From Epsilonproteobacteria bacterium tcs-49 (lineage in GTDB: Bacteria; Campylobacterota; Campylobacteria; Campylobacterales; Sulfurovaceae): a DNA stretch of 64,000 bases. How positions within the stretch are numbered: position 1 is the stretch's first letter; each line of letters opens with the position of its first letter. Of the stretch, positions 9,191-18,502 are shown in pieces. Location: assembly GCA_002049495.1 (NCBI GenBank), contig LLYS01000006.1:1-64000 (forward strand). The letters run 5' to 3'. The translations under genes and the position numbers were made by a program. The notes below the pieces were generated by a model, which saw nothing but the letters and a program-made list of their open reading frames with translations, made no database searches and was not told where the DNA came from.

Positions 9191-10840
9191 ATGTATGCAG
9201 AGACCAAAATAGCATCGGTTGTATTGGAAGTGAGCTTGAGTGCGCTGAAAAATGCAGCAAAAAGAAACTCTAAAAAGTACAACTATAGATATATTGATGG
9301 TGTGGGCAGAGGTGGTAAAAAGCTTTTAATTGAGGTTGATGAAGTAGAGGTTGCGGTTGCAATTGAACGAGGTGACTTGCAAGAAGATATAACGGTTTAT
9401 GAAGAGCTTGGAAGCGGAGAGCTTGGCGAAGTGGCTTGGAATGCTATAAACTGCGAACCAAAAGAGGTGAGCGTTAAAGATGAAGAGTCAAAGCCAAAGC
9501 CAAAAGCAAAAGAGCCTAAGTATTTTGAACTTGATGAGCGACAAAAAGAGCAGGCTCAAGAGAGGCTACAGATACTCAAAGACTGGGATGAGTACAAAAA
9601 AGAGAGAGTACCTCTTAAAAAATTTATAGATCATAAAAATAGAAGCAACCTTGATTTAAAGCTCACTGAAGCAACACTCTATCGATGGCAAAGAAACTAC
9701 AAAGCCAAGGGCATCACCGGCTTAGCTGATATGCGAGGCAAGGCTCGAAAAGGAAAAACAACGCTTAAGCCGTGGATGCAAGAGTTTATACTTGAGCAAT
9801 TCAGAGCCTTTGGAGCCGGAGGTTTGAATATGCATCAACTGTGGGACGCACTTCATGAGGAGGCGACTCGTAAAGGTGAGTGCGATTATATCGCATTTTT
9901 GAAAAAAGAGCAAAAACCAATCTGTGACTACGGCACGGTGAAGCGGTTTATTGAAAACTACTACAAAGACAACCACCTTGAATATGTGATGGTAACGCAG
10001 GGCGAGGATAAAGCTAAGAGTTGTCTTCAACCATCCATGGGTAACCAAAAAGAAAACATACTCAGACGAAACCAGTGTTGGCAGATTGACTCATCGCCTC
10101 TTGATGTGATGGTAAGAGACGGTGAAGATGGTGCAGCATTTAGACCAGATATCCTCTCAATAGTAGATGTGTTTAGCAGTAGAAGCGTTATGGCGTTAGA
10201 GCGTACATCAAACTCACTTGGACTTGTAAGGCTTATATGGAAAGCGTTTGAGAAGCTTGGAAAACCTGAATACATCAAGGGTGACAACGGTAAAGACTAC
10301 TTATCTAAACAGTTTCAAAACTTACTTAATGGACTTGGAATTGACTATGACAGATCAATCGCTTATGCAGGGGATGAGAAAGGTTTTGTTGAGAGACACT
10401 TTAGAACTGTGCAGCATGCAGGGATGAGTTTCACACCAGGTTACATAGGTAACAACCTTGCAAAGCGTGAGATGATAGAGCAGCGAACTCCAAAGAGAGA
10501 CCGAAAAGCAAAAGATGAGTTTGGTCATGTATCTAAGACAAATCAAAAGCATCTGCTTACTTTTGAGCAGATGAAGATGAGACTTGATACCGAGGTTGCC
10601 AAATGGGACATCATGCGAGTTCGTAGAAAAGCAGAGAGTCCTATGGATAGATGGAACGCTGATGAGACACCTATTAGAGAGGTTTCTTATGAAGAGTTTA
10701 TTCTTTATGCAGGCGGAGCTGAGATCAGAACCGTAAGCAAACGAGGTATTGAGTATGAAGCTCTTAGGTTTGTGGGTGATGGACTTCCGCCGGTTGGAAC
10801 TAAGGTCGAGGTAGATAGGAGTAAGAGATGGAGAGACTAG
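9191..10840 (+). CDS. MuA-like DDE transposase
   Basis: QIDSSPLDVMV, KGDNGKDYLSKQFQ and KGFVERHF match the D, D and E positions of an rve-type core. Confidence 0.92.
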   Translation: MYAETKIASVVLEVSLSALKNAAKRNSKKYNYRYIDGVGRGGKKLLIEVDEVEVAVAIERGDLQEDITVYEELGSGELGEVAWNAINCEPKEVSVKDEESKPKPKAKEPKYFELDERQKEQAQERLQILKDWDEYKKERVPLKKFIDHKNRSNLDLKLTEATLYRWQRNYKAKGITGLADMRGKARKGKTTLKPWMQEFILEQFRAFGAGGLNMHQLWDALHEEATRKGECDYIAFLKKEQKPICDYGTVKRFIENYYKDNHLEYVMVTQGEDKAKSCLQPSMGNQKENILRRNQCWQIDSSPLDVMVRDGEDGAAFRPDILSIVDVFSSRSVMALERTSNSLGLVRLIWKAFEKLGKPEYIKGDNGKDYLSKQFQNLLNGLGIDYDRSIAYAGDEKGFVERHFRTVQHAGMSFTPGYIGNNLAKREMIEQRTPKRDRKAKDEFGHVSKTNQKHLLTFEQMKMRLDTEVAKWDIMRVRRKAESPMDRWNADETPIREVSYEEFILYAGGAEIRTVSKRGIEYEALRFVGDGLPPVGTKVEVDRSKRWRD

Positions 10841-11061
10841 GAGCTCATCATCAAGCCAAAGGGCTGGAGGAGCTTATGAGAAGACAAGGAGGTATCGAGG
10901 TGATGTTTGACGGGAATGTCAACGAGAAGCTTAGAACTGCGTTGGAGATACTTGATGAGATAGATGAGGAAGAGGATGTATCAACTGCTCTGGTGCTTAC
11001 AAGTTTAAAGACTGCAAAAAGAGCTTTAGATCAAGCTATAAAAGAACATAAACATTGCTAA
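10828..11061 (+). CDS. hypothetical prophage protein
   Basis: 77-aa ORF overlapping transposase end, in operon. Confidence 0.5.
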   Translation: MERLGAHHQAKGLEELMRRQGGIEVMFDGNVNEKLRTALEILDEIDEEEDVSTALVLTSLKTAKRALDQAIKEHKHC

Positions 11062-11124
11062 AGCTCACCTTGGTGGGCTTTATGGAGTGTTTGCACTCAC
11101 AGATATAAATACAAAGGAGCAATA

Positions 11125-11751
11125 ATGGCAGAGATTAGTGAAAGAGGTTTTTGGATCAACAACAAAGGTGAGGAAGTTCACAAAGATATGGTTCGACCAA
11201 ATGAGCAGATAAGAGATGAGCTTGTAGAGAAGCTGTGTGAGCAAGCAAAAGAGTTATCAAAAACTCTCGCTCAGTTTAAAGGTCAAGCAGGGGATGATAT
11301 AGAGAGTTACTTTAACTTACTGCTCCAAGACTACGGACTTGATGAAAAGAAAAGAAGCAAAAAAGGGAATATGACTCTTGAGAACTTCTCAGGAACAGCA
11401 AAGGTGCAGGTGGCGATTGGCGAGACGCTTAGTTTTGATGAGAAGCTCAATATTGCAAAGCTTAAGATTGATGAGTACTTAACTGACATCACAAAAGATG
11501 CAGACCCGGTTATAAAGACTCTTGTGACTAAAGCTTTCGAGGTTGACAAGCAAGGGAAGATCGATGCTAAGAAAATCTTTGCTTTGAAAAGCTATGAGAT
11601 AACAGACCAAAGATGGCGTGAAGCTATGGAGATCATAGATGAGAGCAAAAAGGTGTCTCATGTGAAGCCTTATATCAGATTTTACACGAGAGAGAGCACA
11701 GAAAAAGGATGGAAGATCATCCCGCTTGATATCGCAGGAGTTGAAGTATGA
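11125..11751 (+). CDS. DUF3164-like phage protein
   Basis: MAEISERGFWINNKGEEVHKDMVRPNEQIRDELVEKL...; common in Mu-like early regions. Confidence 0.7.
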   Translation: MAEISERGFWINNKGEEVHKDMVRPNEQIRDELVEKLCEQAKELSKTLAQFKGQAGDDIESYFNLLLQDYGLDEKKRSKKGNMTLENFSGTAKVQVAIGETLSFDEKLNIAKLKIDEYLTDITKDADPVIKTLVTKAFEVDKQGKIDAKKIFALKSYEITDQRWREAMEIIDESKKVSHVKPYIRFYTRESTEKGWKIIPLDIAGVEV

Positions 11752-12305
11752 GAGTAGTTGTTGTTATAGGTCATAGTCAAGAGAGCCAAGGAGCGGCAAA
11801 CAGCTCCTATGATGTGAGTGAGTTTATTTTTAATCAAAAGCTGGCTCACGATATAGAGCATAACTTTTGGAAGCTCAATCCTGAAGATGAAATTGTGGTC
11901 GCATACAGAGAGAACGGATACTCAAAGCTTCCTGGGGAGATAAATGAGCTTAATCCTGATCTTATTGTGAGTCTTCATTGCAATGCTTTTGACACAAGAG
12001 CGAGCGGTTGTGAGATGCTTTACTATCACAAGAGCGAAGATGGAAAAGAGATAGCAAGGATATTCCAAAACCACCTTGTAAAACAGCTTGACAACAAAGA
12101 CAGAGGCATCAAGCCAAGAAGCACAGAGGTTAGAGGCGGTTATCTGCTCAGATACACAAAAGCACCTTGCATCATCTGTGAGCCGTTTTTCATCGACAAC
12201 GATGATGACTTCTTGAGAGCTGATGAGTGCTTTGTAGATGGAGACCTAACTCAATGGTACTGCGAAGCTGTCAATACATCACTTGATTATCTCAAAAACA
12301 AATGA
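11748..12305 (+). CDS. N-acetylmuramoyl-L-alanine amidase (phage lysin)
   Basis: GHSQESQGA..., DLIVSLHCNAFDTRASGCEMLYYH, CIICEPFFIDND: Amidase_3-type motifs. Confidence 0.8.
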   Translation: MRVVVVIGHSQESQGAANSSYDVSEFIFNQKLAHDIEHNFWKLNPEDEIVVAYRENGYSKLPGEINELNPDLIVSLHCNAFDTRASGCEMLYYHKSEDGKEIARIFQNHLVKQLDNKDRGIKPRSTEVRGGYLLRYTKAPCIICEPFFIDNDDDFLRADECFVDGDLTQWYCEAVNTSLDYLKNK

Positions 12306-12309
12306 ATAT

Positions 12310-12343
12310 AAAGCCCGTTTAAACAGTGTTAAACGGGCTTTTA
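12310..12343 (+). terminator. probable intrinsic terminator
   Basis: AAAGCCCGTTTAA-ACAG-TGTTAAACGGGCTTTT inverted repeat after amidase. Confidence 0.7.
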
Positions 12344-12403
12344 AATAACACTTTTTAAAGCTTCTAAGATGGGAGCTTTAAAGATTGTTTTTTAGGAGTA
12401 TAA

Positions 12404-12625
12404 ATGCAAAGCAAGATTGAAAGCTTTATTGAGAGCATACTTAATACTGCCAGCGGTTTTGTGCTTTCTTTGTTTCTTGTGAACACGGTGCTACCGTTTT
12501 ATGGTTTTGATGTGAAGCCAGGGCAGTCTTTAGAGATAGTGATGATTTTTACAGTTGCATCTGTATGTCGCAGCTATATCTGGAGGAGAGTGTTTAATAA
12601 AAAAGCATTGAAAGGAAAGAGATGA
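12404..12625 (+). CDS. small membrane protein
   Basis: 73 aa, 2 hydrophobic segments. Confidence 0.5.
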   Translation: MQSKIESFIESILNTASGFVLSLFLVNTVLPFYGFDVKPGQSLEIVMIFTVASVCRSYIWRRVFNKKALKGKR

Positions 12626-12656
12626 GTTTGTAGAGAAAGTCAAGAAGTCACTGGCA

Positions 12657-12809
12657 ATGAGAAAAGACGGCTTAAACAAAACAGAGCTGCTTGAAGCAAC
12701 GGGGCATAAAAAAGATGATAAGACCGCAAGAGATACTCTTGATAAGTTCACTGACAAATTTTGGAAAGCTAAAAAACAAGGCAATAGATATATCTATAGC
12801 TTAAACTAG
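12657..12809 (+). CDS. small basic prophage protein (50 aa, not in ORF track)
   Basis: MRKDGLNKTELLEATGHKKDDKTARDTLDKFTDKFWKAKKQGNRYIYSLN; frame open upstream of the ATG. Confidence 0.4.
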   Translation: MRKDGLNKTELLEATGHKKDDKTARDTLDKFTDKFWKAKKQGNRYIYSLN

Positions 12810-12817
12810 GAGAGAAG

Positions 12818-12916
12818 ATGAAATTGATTTACATAGACACTGAGACAACTGGGTTAACTCCAAGCGATAAGCTTGAGGTGTATGTATCTAAGCTACAACT
12901 TGGAGGTTTAAAATGA
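12818..12916 (+). pseudogene. remnant of DnaQ-like 3'-5' exonuclease
   Basis: MKLIYIDTETTGLTPSDKLEVYVSKLQLGGLK*; ExoI motif DTETTGL kept, rest missing; ATGA overlap with next gene. Confidence 0.6.
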
Positions 12917-13368
12917 CAAAGAGACAAAAAGAGCTACAAAAGCATCTTATAAAAGTATGCCATACGCTCAAAGCAAACAAGTTCCCAGATGATGACACTA
13001 GAAAAGATTATCTGTATAAGAATTATGGTGTTGACAGCTTGAGTGATATGAATATCGACCAGCTTAAAGAGTTTGCCGTGTATCTTGGCTATGGTAGAAA
13101 AAACAAAGCAAAGCCAGCAAACAAAGAGAAAGCTGAGAATGATATATCAAAAGCGACCCAAAGACAGATAGATACTATAGAGGGGATATGGTTTAGGATT
13201 GCAAGAGAGAAAACAGACTTTGCGCTAAGAAGCTACATCAACCGCATAGTTGGTTATAGACCTTTGTATTTGAGATTTTTGAGCCGAGATGAAGCTCAAA
13301 AAATAATAAATGGATTGTTGCAGATGCAAAGGAGCTGGAAAAAAAGTCAAGATGATAAAAACGGCTAG
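12913..13368 (+). CDS. Mu gp16-like regulatory protein (DUF1018)
   Basis: ATQRQIDTIEGIWFRIAREKTDFALRSYINRI, typical of gp16 family. Confidence 0.65.
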   Translation: MTKRQKELQKHLIKVCHTLKANKFPDDDTRKDYLYKNYGVDSLSDMNIDQLKEFAVYLGYGRKNKAKPANKEKAENDISKATQRQIDTIEGIWFRIAREKTDFALRSYINRIVGYRPLYLRFLSRDEAQKIINGLLQMQRSWKKSQDDKNG

Positions 13369-13454
13369 AGCGGGTCTAGCCGTGTCTGTGTCCGATTTGT
13401 GCGAGGAGTGAGGCTCTTCACAACCGCTGTATTGTAACACAAGGAGAGTTAGAA

Positions 13455-13736
13455 ATGGTTTCAACGGTTGATATTTTTGAAGAATTTTTCAAAAAAGTGA
13501 AAGAGTGCGACTCAATAAGTGATATTTATAAAGAGTATGGCGGTAGTAGTATCTATGTGCCATCTTATAAATCGGTATGCCGAAATGAGGACATTTTAGC
13601 GGAGTATGATGCGATGCTAAGAGTTGGTAAAGGCGGGAGTGCAACGATCAGAACACTGGCAAACAAGTACGACCTCTCAGTCTCTCAGGTGTATGCCATA
13701 ACCAAAGAGATACGAGAGCCTTCGCTGTTTGGGTAA
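13455..13736 (+). CDS. Mor-like transcriptional activator
   Basis: DISDIYKEYGGSSIYVPSYKSVCRNEDILAEYDA...TIRTLANKYDLSVSQVYAITKE, Mor/C family pattern. Confidence 0.7.
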   Translation: MVSTVDIFEEFFKKVKECDSISDIYKEYGGSSIYVPSYKSVCRNEDILAEYDAMLRVGKGGSATIRTLANKYDLSVSQVYAITKEIREPSLFG

Positions 13737-13815
13737 AGCTTGATGGCGAGAGTTAAGCAGCTCATGGCGTTTTAACTGTCGCCATAGACAAAATTCGATA
13801 GAATAAGGAGAAAAA

Positions 13816-14082
13816 ATGCAAGGAAAATACATGATAGAAAAAAGTTGCCGTATAGGGGTAAATGATATAACATTTGTGAGTGTTACATGTAAACACTGCA
13901 AAAGTGAGATGAACATCGCTGCTATCAACCCAAGAAAAGTAACAAGCTGTGGGGTGTGTGGAACGCCATACATCAAAGAGGAGTATGAGAGCATACAAGC
14001 TTTATGTGAAGCGATAGCCTTTTTCCAAGAGAGCAAAGTGGTAGGGGTGAGCATAGTAGCAAGAGGGGGCGATGATGAGTGA
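13816..14082 (+). CDS. zinc-ribbon small protein
   Basis: CKHCKSEM...SCGVCGTPY. Confidence 0.5.
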   Translation: MQGKYMIEKSCRIGVNDITFVSVTCKHCKSEMNIAAINPRKVTSCGVCGTPYIKEEYESIQALCEAIAFFQESKVVGVSIVARGGDDE

Positions 14083-14314
14083 GGAGCTAAACATCGTCAA
14101 GGCTACGGCTAAGAGGCTGGGGATGACTTATCGTCAGCTTGGGGAAGCGGTGGGGTATAGTGAGGGAGCTATTAAAAACGCCGCACTTGCACTAGAAATA
14201 AGCCCATCTATGCAAAAGGCTATTGACTTGTATCTTGAAAACCTTGAACTTAAACAAAAACTACAAACTTCCGAAAACTTCAAACAACACCTCAAGGACT
14301 TCTTAGGCAACTAA
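14072..14314 (+). CDS. small HTH protein
   Basis: KRLGMTYRQLGEAVGYSEGAIKNAA. Confidence 0.55.
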   Translation: MMSEELNIVKATAKRLGMTYRQLGEAVGYSEGAIKNAALALEISPSMQKAIDLYLENLELKQKLQTSENFKQHLKDFLGN

Positions 14315-14326
14315 GAGTCCTTTTTT
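14293..14326 (+). terminator. probable intrinsic terminator
   Basis: AAGGACTTCTTAGGCAACTAAGAGTCCTTTTTT imperfect hairpin plus T-tract. Confidence 0.55.
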
Positions 14327-14370
14327 ATTACTCTTCTTTTTTAAATCTTCCTAAAATATGCTTTTATATC

Positions 14371-14428
14371 TTGACAAAAGAAACAAAATAGGATAATATT
14401 TCGCTTGTTAGTCCTAAAGAGTGACTAA
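14371..14428 (+). promoter_or_regulatory. putative promoter/operator before Rha-like gene
   Basis: TTGACA at 14371, AT-rich -10; inverted half-sites TTAGTC(14408)...GACTAA(14423). Confidence 0.35.
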
Positions 14429-14451
14429 AAATCTACATGTAAGGAGCGATA

Positions 14452-15144
14452 ATGGAAATTATCCAAATCAAAAACGAGGTGCCAGTTGTTAGTCATAGAG
14501 TGATAGCTGAACATACAGCAATTAAAGCAAGAAGCGTGAGATTGTTGATTGATAATCATCAAGATGATTTAGAGGAGTTTGGGGTTTTGTCATTTGAAAT
14601 GACTAAACCTGCTGAAGGGAGTCAAGGTGGTCGTCCTCAGAAAACATACCACCTTAACGAACAGCAAGCAACTTTGTTGATGACATACTTAAGCAATACG
14701 CCAAAAGTAGTCGAGTTCAAAAAAGCACTTGTAAAAGAATTTTACCATCTTAAGCAAAAAAATACAATGAGTGACTCACAACCCCTTTGGCTTATAAGCA
14801 AAGCTATGGAGACGATGCTCACCCAACAAAGCACTATCCTTACACTCTTAGAGCAGAAACTAAGAGATGAGCCTGCTATCAACCGTGAGTTTATCTATAT
14901 CGACAAGCCTACTTCACGGATGCAGCACCATAGACTTAGCAATGAGGAGAAGTTTATCGCCAAAGTTACAAAAACGCTAGAGAGTGAAGAGGGGCTTAGA
15001 CAAGGGGAGCTTTTGGCTCGTGTGGGTAAAGCCAAAAATGACAAGACCGCTCTAAACTGGCTTAGAGGGTACGATGGTATCTACTGGAGAGCCAATGTGA
15101 TCAACGGCAATACTTTTAGCTATAGCTTAATCAGGGAGGCGTAA
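14452..15144 (+). CDS. Rha-family phage regulatory protein
   Basis: SHRVIAEHTAIKARSVRLLIDNH...GRPQKTYHLNEQQATLLMTYLSNTPKVVEFKKALVKEFY. Confidence 0.8.
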   Translation: MEIIQIKNEVPVVSHRVIAEHTAIKARSVRLLIDNHQDDLEEFGVLSFEMTKPAEGSQGGRPQKTYHLNEQQATLLMTYLSNTPKVVEFKKALVKEFYHLKQKNTMSDSQPLWLISKAMETMLTQQSTILTLLEQKLRDEPAINREFIYIDKPTSRMQHHRLSNEEKFIAKVTKTLESEEGLRQGELLARVGKAKNDKTALNWLRGYDGIYWRANVINGNTFSYSLIREA

Positions 15145-15145
15145 T

Positions 15146-15367
15146 ATGAGCAAAGTATCTTTTGACCTTGATGCGATCAAATGCAACATCGAAGACTACA
15201 AATCAAAGTGTGCCTTTATGGCTCATGCTCTTATAGCCATAAAAGACCCAAGTGACGATGACCGCCGTGGAGCTATGATCATCATGGAGGACTTGCAAGC
15301 TGGACTTGAGAACCTCTATGATGATGTGAACAGCATAGATAAGCTTATGAGGAAAAATACTCTGTGA
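15146..15367 (+). CDS. hypothetical prophage protein
   Basis: 73-aa ORF directly downstream of Rha-like gene. Confidence 0.45.
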   Translation: MSKVSFDLDAIKCNIEDYKSKCAFMAHALIAIKDPSDDDRRGAMIIMEDLQAGLENLYDDVNSIDKLMRKNTL

Positions 15368-15803
15368 GGTTTCTTTGTATCTTTTTTATCATATCAGTCG
15401 GAAGCAGTCCGTTCTCATCTATAGGCAAGAACGGACGGGCTGCTATGTTTTTCTTTTTGCTTCCAAACTGATGAGAGAGTCCGTACTGGAACCTCTCTCC
15501 TGCGTTTACCCCTACAAAAAGCGTTTTGCCACTCACCTGCATCGCTAGAGAATCGCTTAATCTTCCTCTATCAAAGAGTATCTTACCTCTTCCTTTTTTT
15601 GCTTTGAGCGTGGCTTGGTTTAGGGCTTTCCACTTTTGCCCAAAGGGGCTTGTCTGTGTTTGAAACGCTTTGCTTGTGGCGTTATACAGTGGTCGCCCCA
15701 CCGCCTCCTCTAAAGCACCCTCTATCTCTTCGCCTTTTACTCTTAGGCTCTTTAGCTTTGAGACTATCTCTTCTAAGCCTTGTATTTTTATTTGTACTTG
15801 CAT
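15345..15803 (-). CDS. phage virion morphogenesis protein (Mu gpG-like)
   Basis: QTSPFGQKWKALNQATLKAKKGRGKILFDRGRLSDSL. Confidence 0.75.
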   Translation of the reverse strand: MQVQIKIQGLEEIVSKLKSLRVKGEEIEGALEEAVGRPLYNATSKAFQTQTSPFGQKWKALNQATLKAKKGRGKILFDRGRLSDSLAMQVSGKTLFVGVNAGERFQYGLSHQFGSKKKNIAARPFLPIDENGLLPTDMIKKIQRNLTEYFSS

Positions 15804-15917
15804 GCTACAACCTTTACAACTTTAACAACTTTGTGGTATAATGGTTTTATCAAAAGAGGGACGAGCGGTAATAATGAGGCAATGTGAGCTCCGCCCTGCA
15901 AAAATACCGCCCTATAC

Positions 15918-17102
15918 TCACTTTAATCCCTCTTTTTGATAAATCAACTTTTCAATTCTTTTTTTCTCTACGGTTGGATTTGTGTCCAAAAAGTACAAAC
16001 TTACCCCTTGCGTTTTATCCTTTTGATACTCAAAAAGCCCCATTAAAGCCCTTTTTCTACCTTTTTCGTCTTTATAGTAACGGATAAGCTTTTCAACTGT
16101 CCTCTTGTCATAGTCCACATACTTCTCACTTGGGTTTCTTAAAGCCTCTCTTTCAAGATATATCTCATGAGGGTCTTGTATGAGCTTAGCAAACTCCTCT
16201 ATGTAGAGGTGTCTGTCTTTTTTATTTGCTTTGGCAAAGCCCAAAGTGTGAAATAAATCATCATCCATAACCATTGGATCACCTATCTTATCTATAAAAG
16301 TACCGCCTTTTTTAATACCTAAGTCATCGTAAAAACGCTTTTTAACCGCTTCATCGCTTAAGTCTTTGTACTTGCTCTGCTTTACGATAGTTGGGAGTTT
16401 TTCCATACTTTGATCTAAGTCTATCTTGGAGAGTTTGCCTACTTGCTCCTGTGAGCCTACATTGTACGCCCAGTCACGACCTGCTATGTTTTCGTGTTTG
16501 CTATCATCTACGCTCCACTTCTCATCTTCAAGCTCACTTTTGGTGTGAGCGGTTACGGTGCATTTACACTTATGATCATTTGGCGGATAGTTTACGCTCC
16601 ACCAGGTATCGTCACGATGCTTTACAAGTCCGTGTTTTGAAGCATGTGAGGTTCGTGTGTTTTCCAAAAGTGCCGATACATACCGCCAATAGACAGCTTT
16701 TTTAAAGCCTCTCATCTGCTTGTATCTGCCCTTTTGCATCGCCACTCTCATGTTGGTATCATAGATATGTCTTAGTCTTCTAGCCCCTATCTTGATAGTT
16801 TTTACCTCTCCCGTTTTTGGGTCTGTTATCTCTTTTTCGCCGTACCATCCCTTTTTTTGCAGGGTCGGTTTTATCTTCTTTTGCCACTCTTCAAAGGTTG
16901 CACCGTTTTCTAAGGCTTCTTGGAGGCTTACATGTATATCATCAAGCAAGTCCGCACGAGTCACTTTTGCTACGGTAAAGGCTTTGTCATGAGCTTCGTG
17001 CATCATCTCATCGTAGTGATAGGTGAGCTTGAGTCCTTTGCTTTTTAGATACTTTAGAGCTTCGCTTGAGGTAAGCCCAAAGATACCAGCTCCTCCGCTC
17101 AT
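15918..17102 (-). CDS. Mu gpF-like head morphogenesis protein with C-terminal PBECR-like nuclease domain
   Basis: N-terminal DTNMRVAMQKGRYKQM...DDTWWSVNYPPNDHKCKCTV (minor head); C-terminal RHLYIEEFAKLIQDPHEIYLER...RYYKDEKGRKRALMGLFEYQKDKT. Confidence 0.75.
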   Translation of the reverse strand: MSGGAGIFGLTSSEALKYLKSKGLKLTYHYDEMMHEAHDKAFTVAKVTRADLLDDIHVSLQEALENGATFEEWQKKIKPTLQKKGWYGEKEITDPKTGEVKTIKIGARRLRHIYDTNMRVAMQKGRYKQMRGFKKAVYWRYVSALLENTRTSHASKHGLVKHRDDTWWSVNYPPNDHKCKCTVTAHTKSELEDEKWSVDDSKHENIAGRDWAYNVGSQEQVGKLSKIDLDQSMEKLPTIVKQSKYKDLSDEAVKKRFYDDLGIKKGGTFIDKIGDPMVMDDDLFHTLGFAKANKKDRHLYIEEFAKLIQDPHEIYLEREALRNPSEKYVDYDKRTVEKLIRYYKDEKGRKRALMGLFEYQKDKTQGVSLYFLDTNPTVEKKRIEKLIYQKEGLK

Positions 17103-18502
17103 TTGTCATTTCCTGCTTTGTATGAGCCATAAAGCGTGGCGTTTACTATCGCTTTTTTTAAAGACTCTTGGAGTTTTGGGTACTCTATATCTTTGTATGC
17201 TCCTAAAAGCTTCTCTTGCACCTCTTCATAGGACTTGCAACTTTGGATAGTCTCTACGATATCATCTATAAGATGCTCTTGCATCTTCTCATCATCGCTT
17301 AGAGCCTCGCTTGCCTTTTCCACTTCATCTAAAGTCAGCTCTTTAAATGCAAAATAATCACCATTTAAAGGGTGTTTATTTGGCACCTCTTTGGGGGTTT
17401 GGTTGTTGTCTTGATACTCTTCAACCTCTATGTTGTAGGTGCTCTCTATGTACTCTTTTTTAGGTCTGTAGCCCATATCCGCTATGGTTTTATCTCTACT
17501 GCTAAGTTCTATAAGCGGATCATCTTCATCTTTGATTTGCACCCACAGATCATCTTTGATGTCGTTTAGCTCTTTAAAATAGTTTATCGCAGTGTTTAAG
17601 ACATGTTCAAGTGTCTTTTTATCTGTGTTTGCAAGGTCTTCTCTGATATCGTTGTGAACACTTGCTGCAGCATGCGAACCTGATTTTACATCACCGGTCA
17701 AGTTCCCGCCCAAAATGACTCTGTTTATCTGAGTATCGCAGTAGTCTATAAGCTTGTCAAAGTCGCCCTTGGTTCCGCTTGGGTGAATTAGATTGATTTC
17801 CTCCTCTGGGTCAATCACTGCAGTATCACCGCTTAGCATTGCGTTTATCTCTTCAGCTAATCCGTCTGCATCATCATCTGTTTTACCAACTGCCCAAGGG
17901 CTTCCATACTTCTCAAGAAACCTCACCCAAAACTTCAAAGAAGCGTTTTTAAGTTTGACTGGAAAATATAGCTTTGATATAGTTCCGTTGCCGTACGGCT
18001 TATTGAAACGCTTACGATATGTAGCTGTTATGATCTTATACTCTTGTATATCTATGAGCTGACCATCAAGCACAAACTTTAGTTCATCATCTTTGTATTG
18101 AAAGCATCTGTAGTCTCTTTGGAGCAAGCTTGGAACATAAAGTCCGTCTGTAAGAGTCCAGTTGACCTCAAAGGTATTGAAGCCGTACATGTAAGTATCT
18201 AGTATCTGCGATATCAGCTCAGGCGTGAAAGCCTTTTTAAAGATATCCTTGTACTTTTCGTTTTCAGTTACGATGATAACCTCTTTTTTTTCAGTCACTG
18301 ACTTTCTGCTCTCATCCGCTTGAGACACTGTAAGATCATCAAGTATCTTGTCAATGTCTGCATCACTTAACTTTCCTATGATAGGAGCTGCATCATAATC
18401 AAATAAAGTATCAATAAGAGTGTTATTGCTTGCAACCACTGCTCTTCTTGTATTGCTGTCTGCTTTATTGGCTCTAAAGCCTTTCATTATTTTTTTAAAC
18501 AT
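17099..18502 (-). CDS. portal protein (Mu gp29-like, DUF935)
   Basis: KFWVRFLEKYGSPWAVGKTD...VILGGNLTGDVKSGSHAAASVH. Confidence 0.85.
   Translation of the reverse strand: MFKKIMKGFRANKADSNTRRAVVASNNTLIDTLFDYDAAPIIGKLSDADIDKILDDLTVSQADESRKSVTEKKEVIIVTENEKYKDIFKKAFTPELISQILDTYMYGFNTFEVNWTLTDGLYVPSLLQRDYRCFQYKDDELKFVLDGQLIDIQEYKIITATYRKRFNKPYGNGTISKLYFPVKLKNASLKFWVRFLEKYGSPWAVGKTDDDADGLAEEINAMLSGDTAVIDPEEEINLIHPSGTKGDFDKLIDYCDTQINRVILGGNLTGDVKSGSHAAASVHNDIREDLANTDKKTLEHVLNTAINYFKELNDIKDDLWVQIKDEDDPLIELSSRDKTIADMGYRPKKEYIESTYNIEVEEYQDNNQTPKEVPNKHPLNGDYFAFKELTLDEVEKASEALSDDEKMQEHLIDDIVETIQSCKSYEEVQEKLLGAYKDIEYPKLQESLKKAIVNATLYGSYKAGNDK

Noticed and set aside
15345-15380. Overlap of plus-strand 73-aa ORF with the gpG-like gene as a sign of annotation error
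   Set aside because: Short tail-to-tail overlap (~23 bp) is normal for convergent phage genes.
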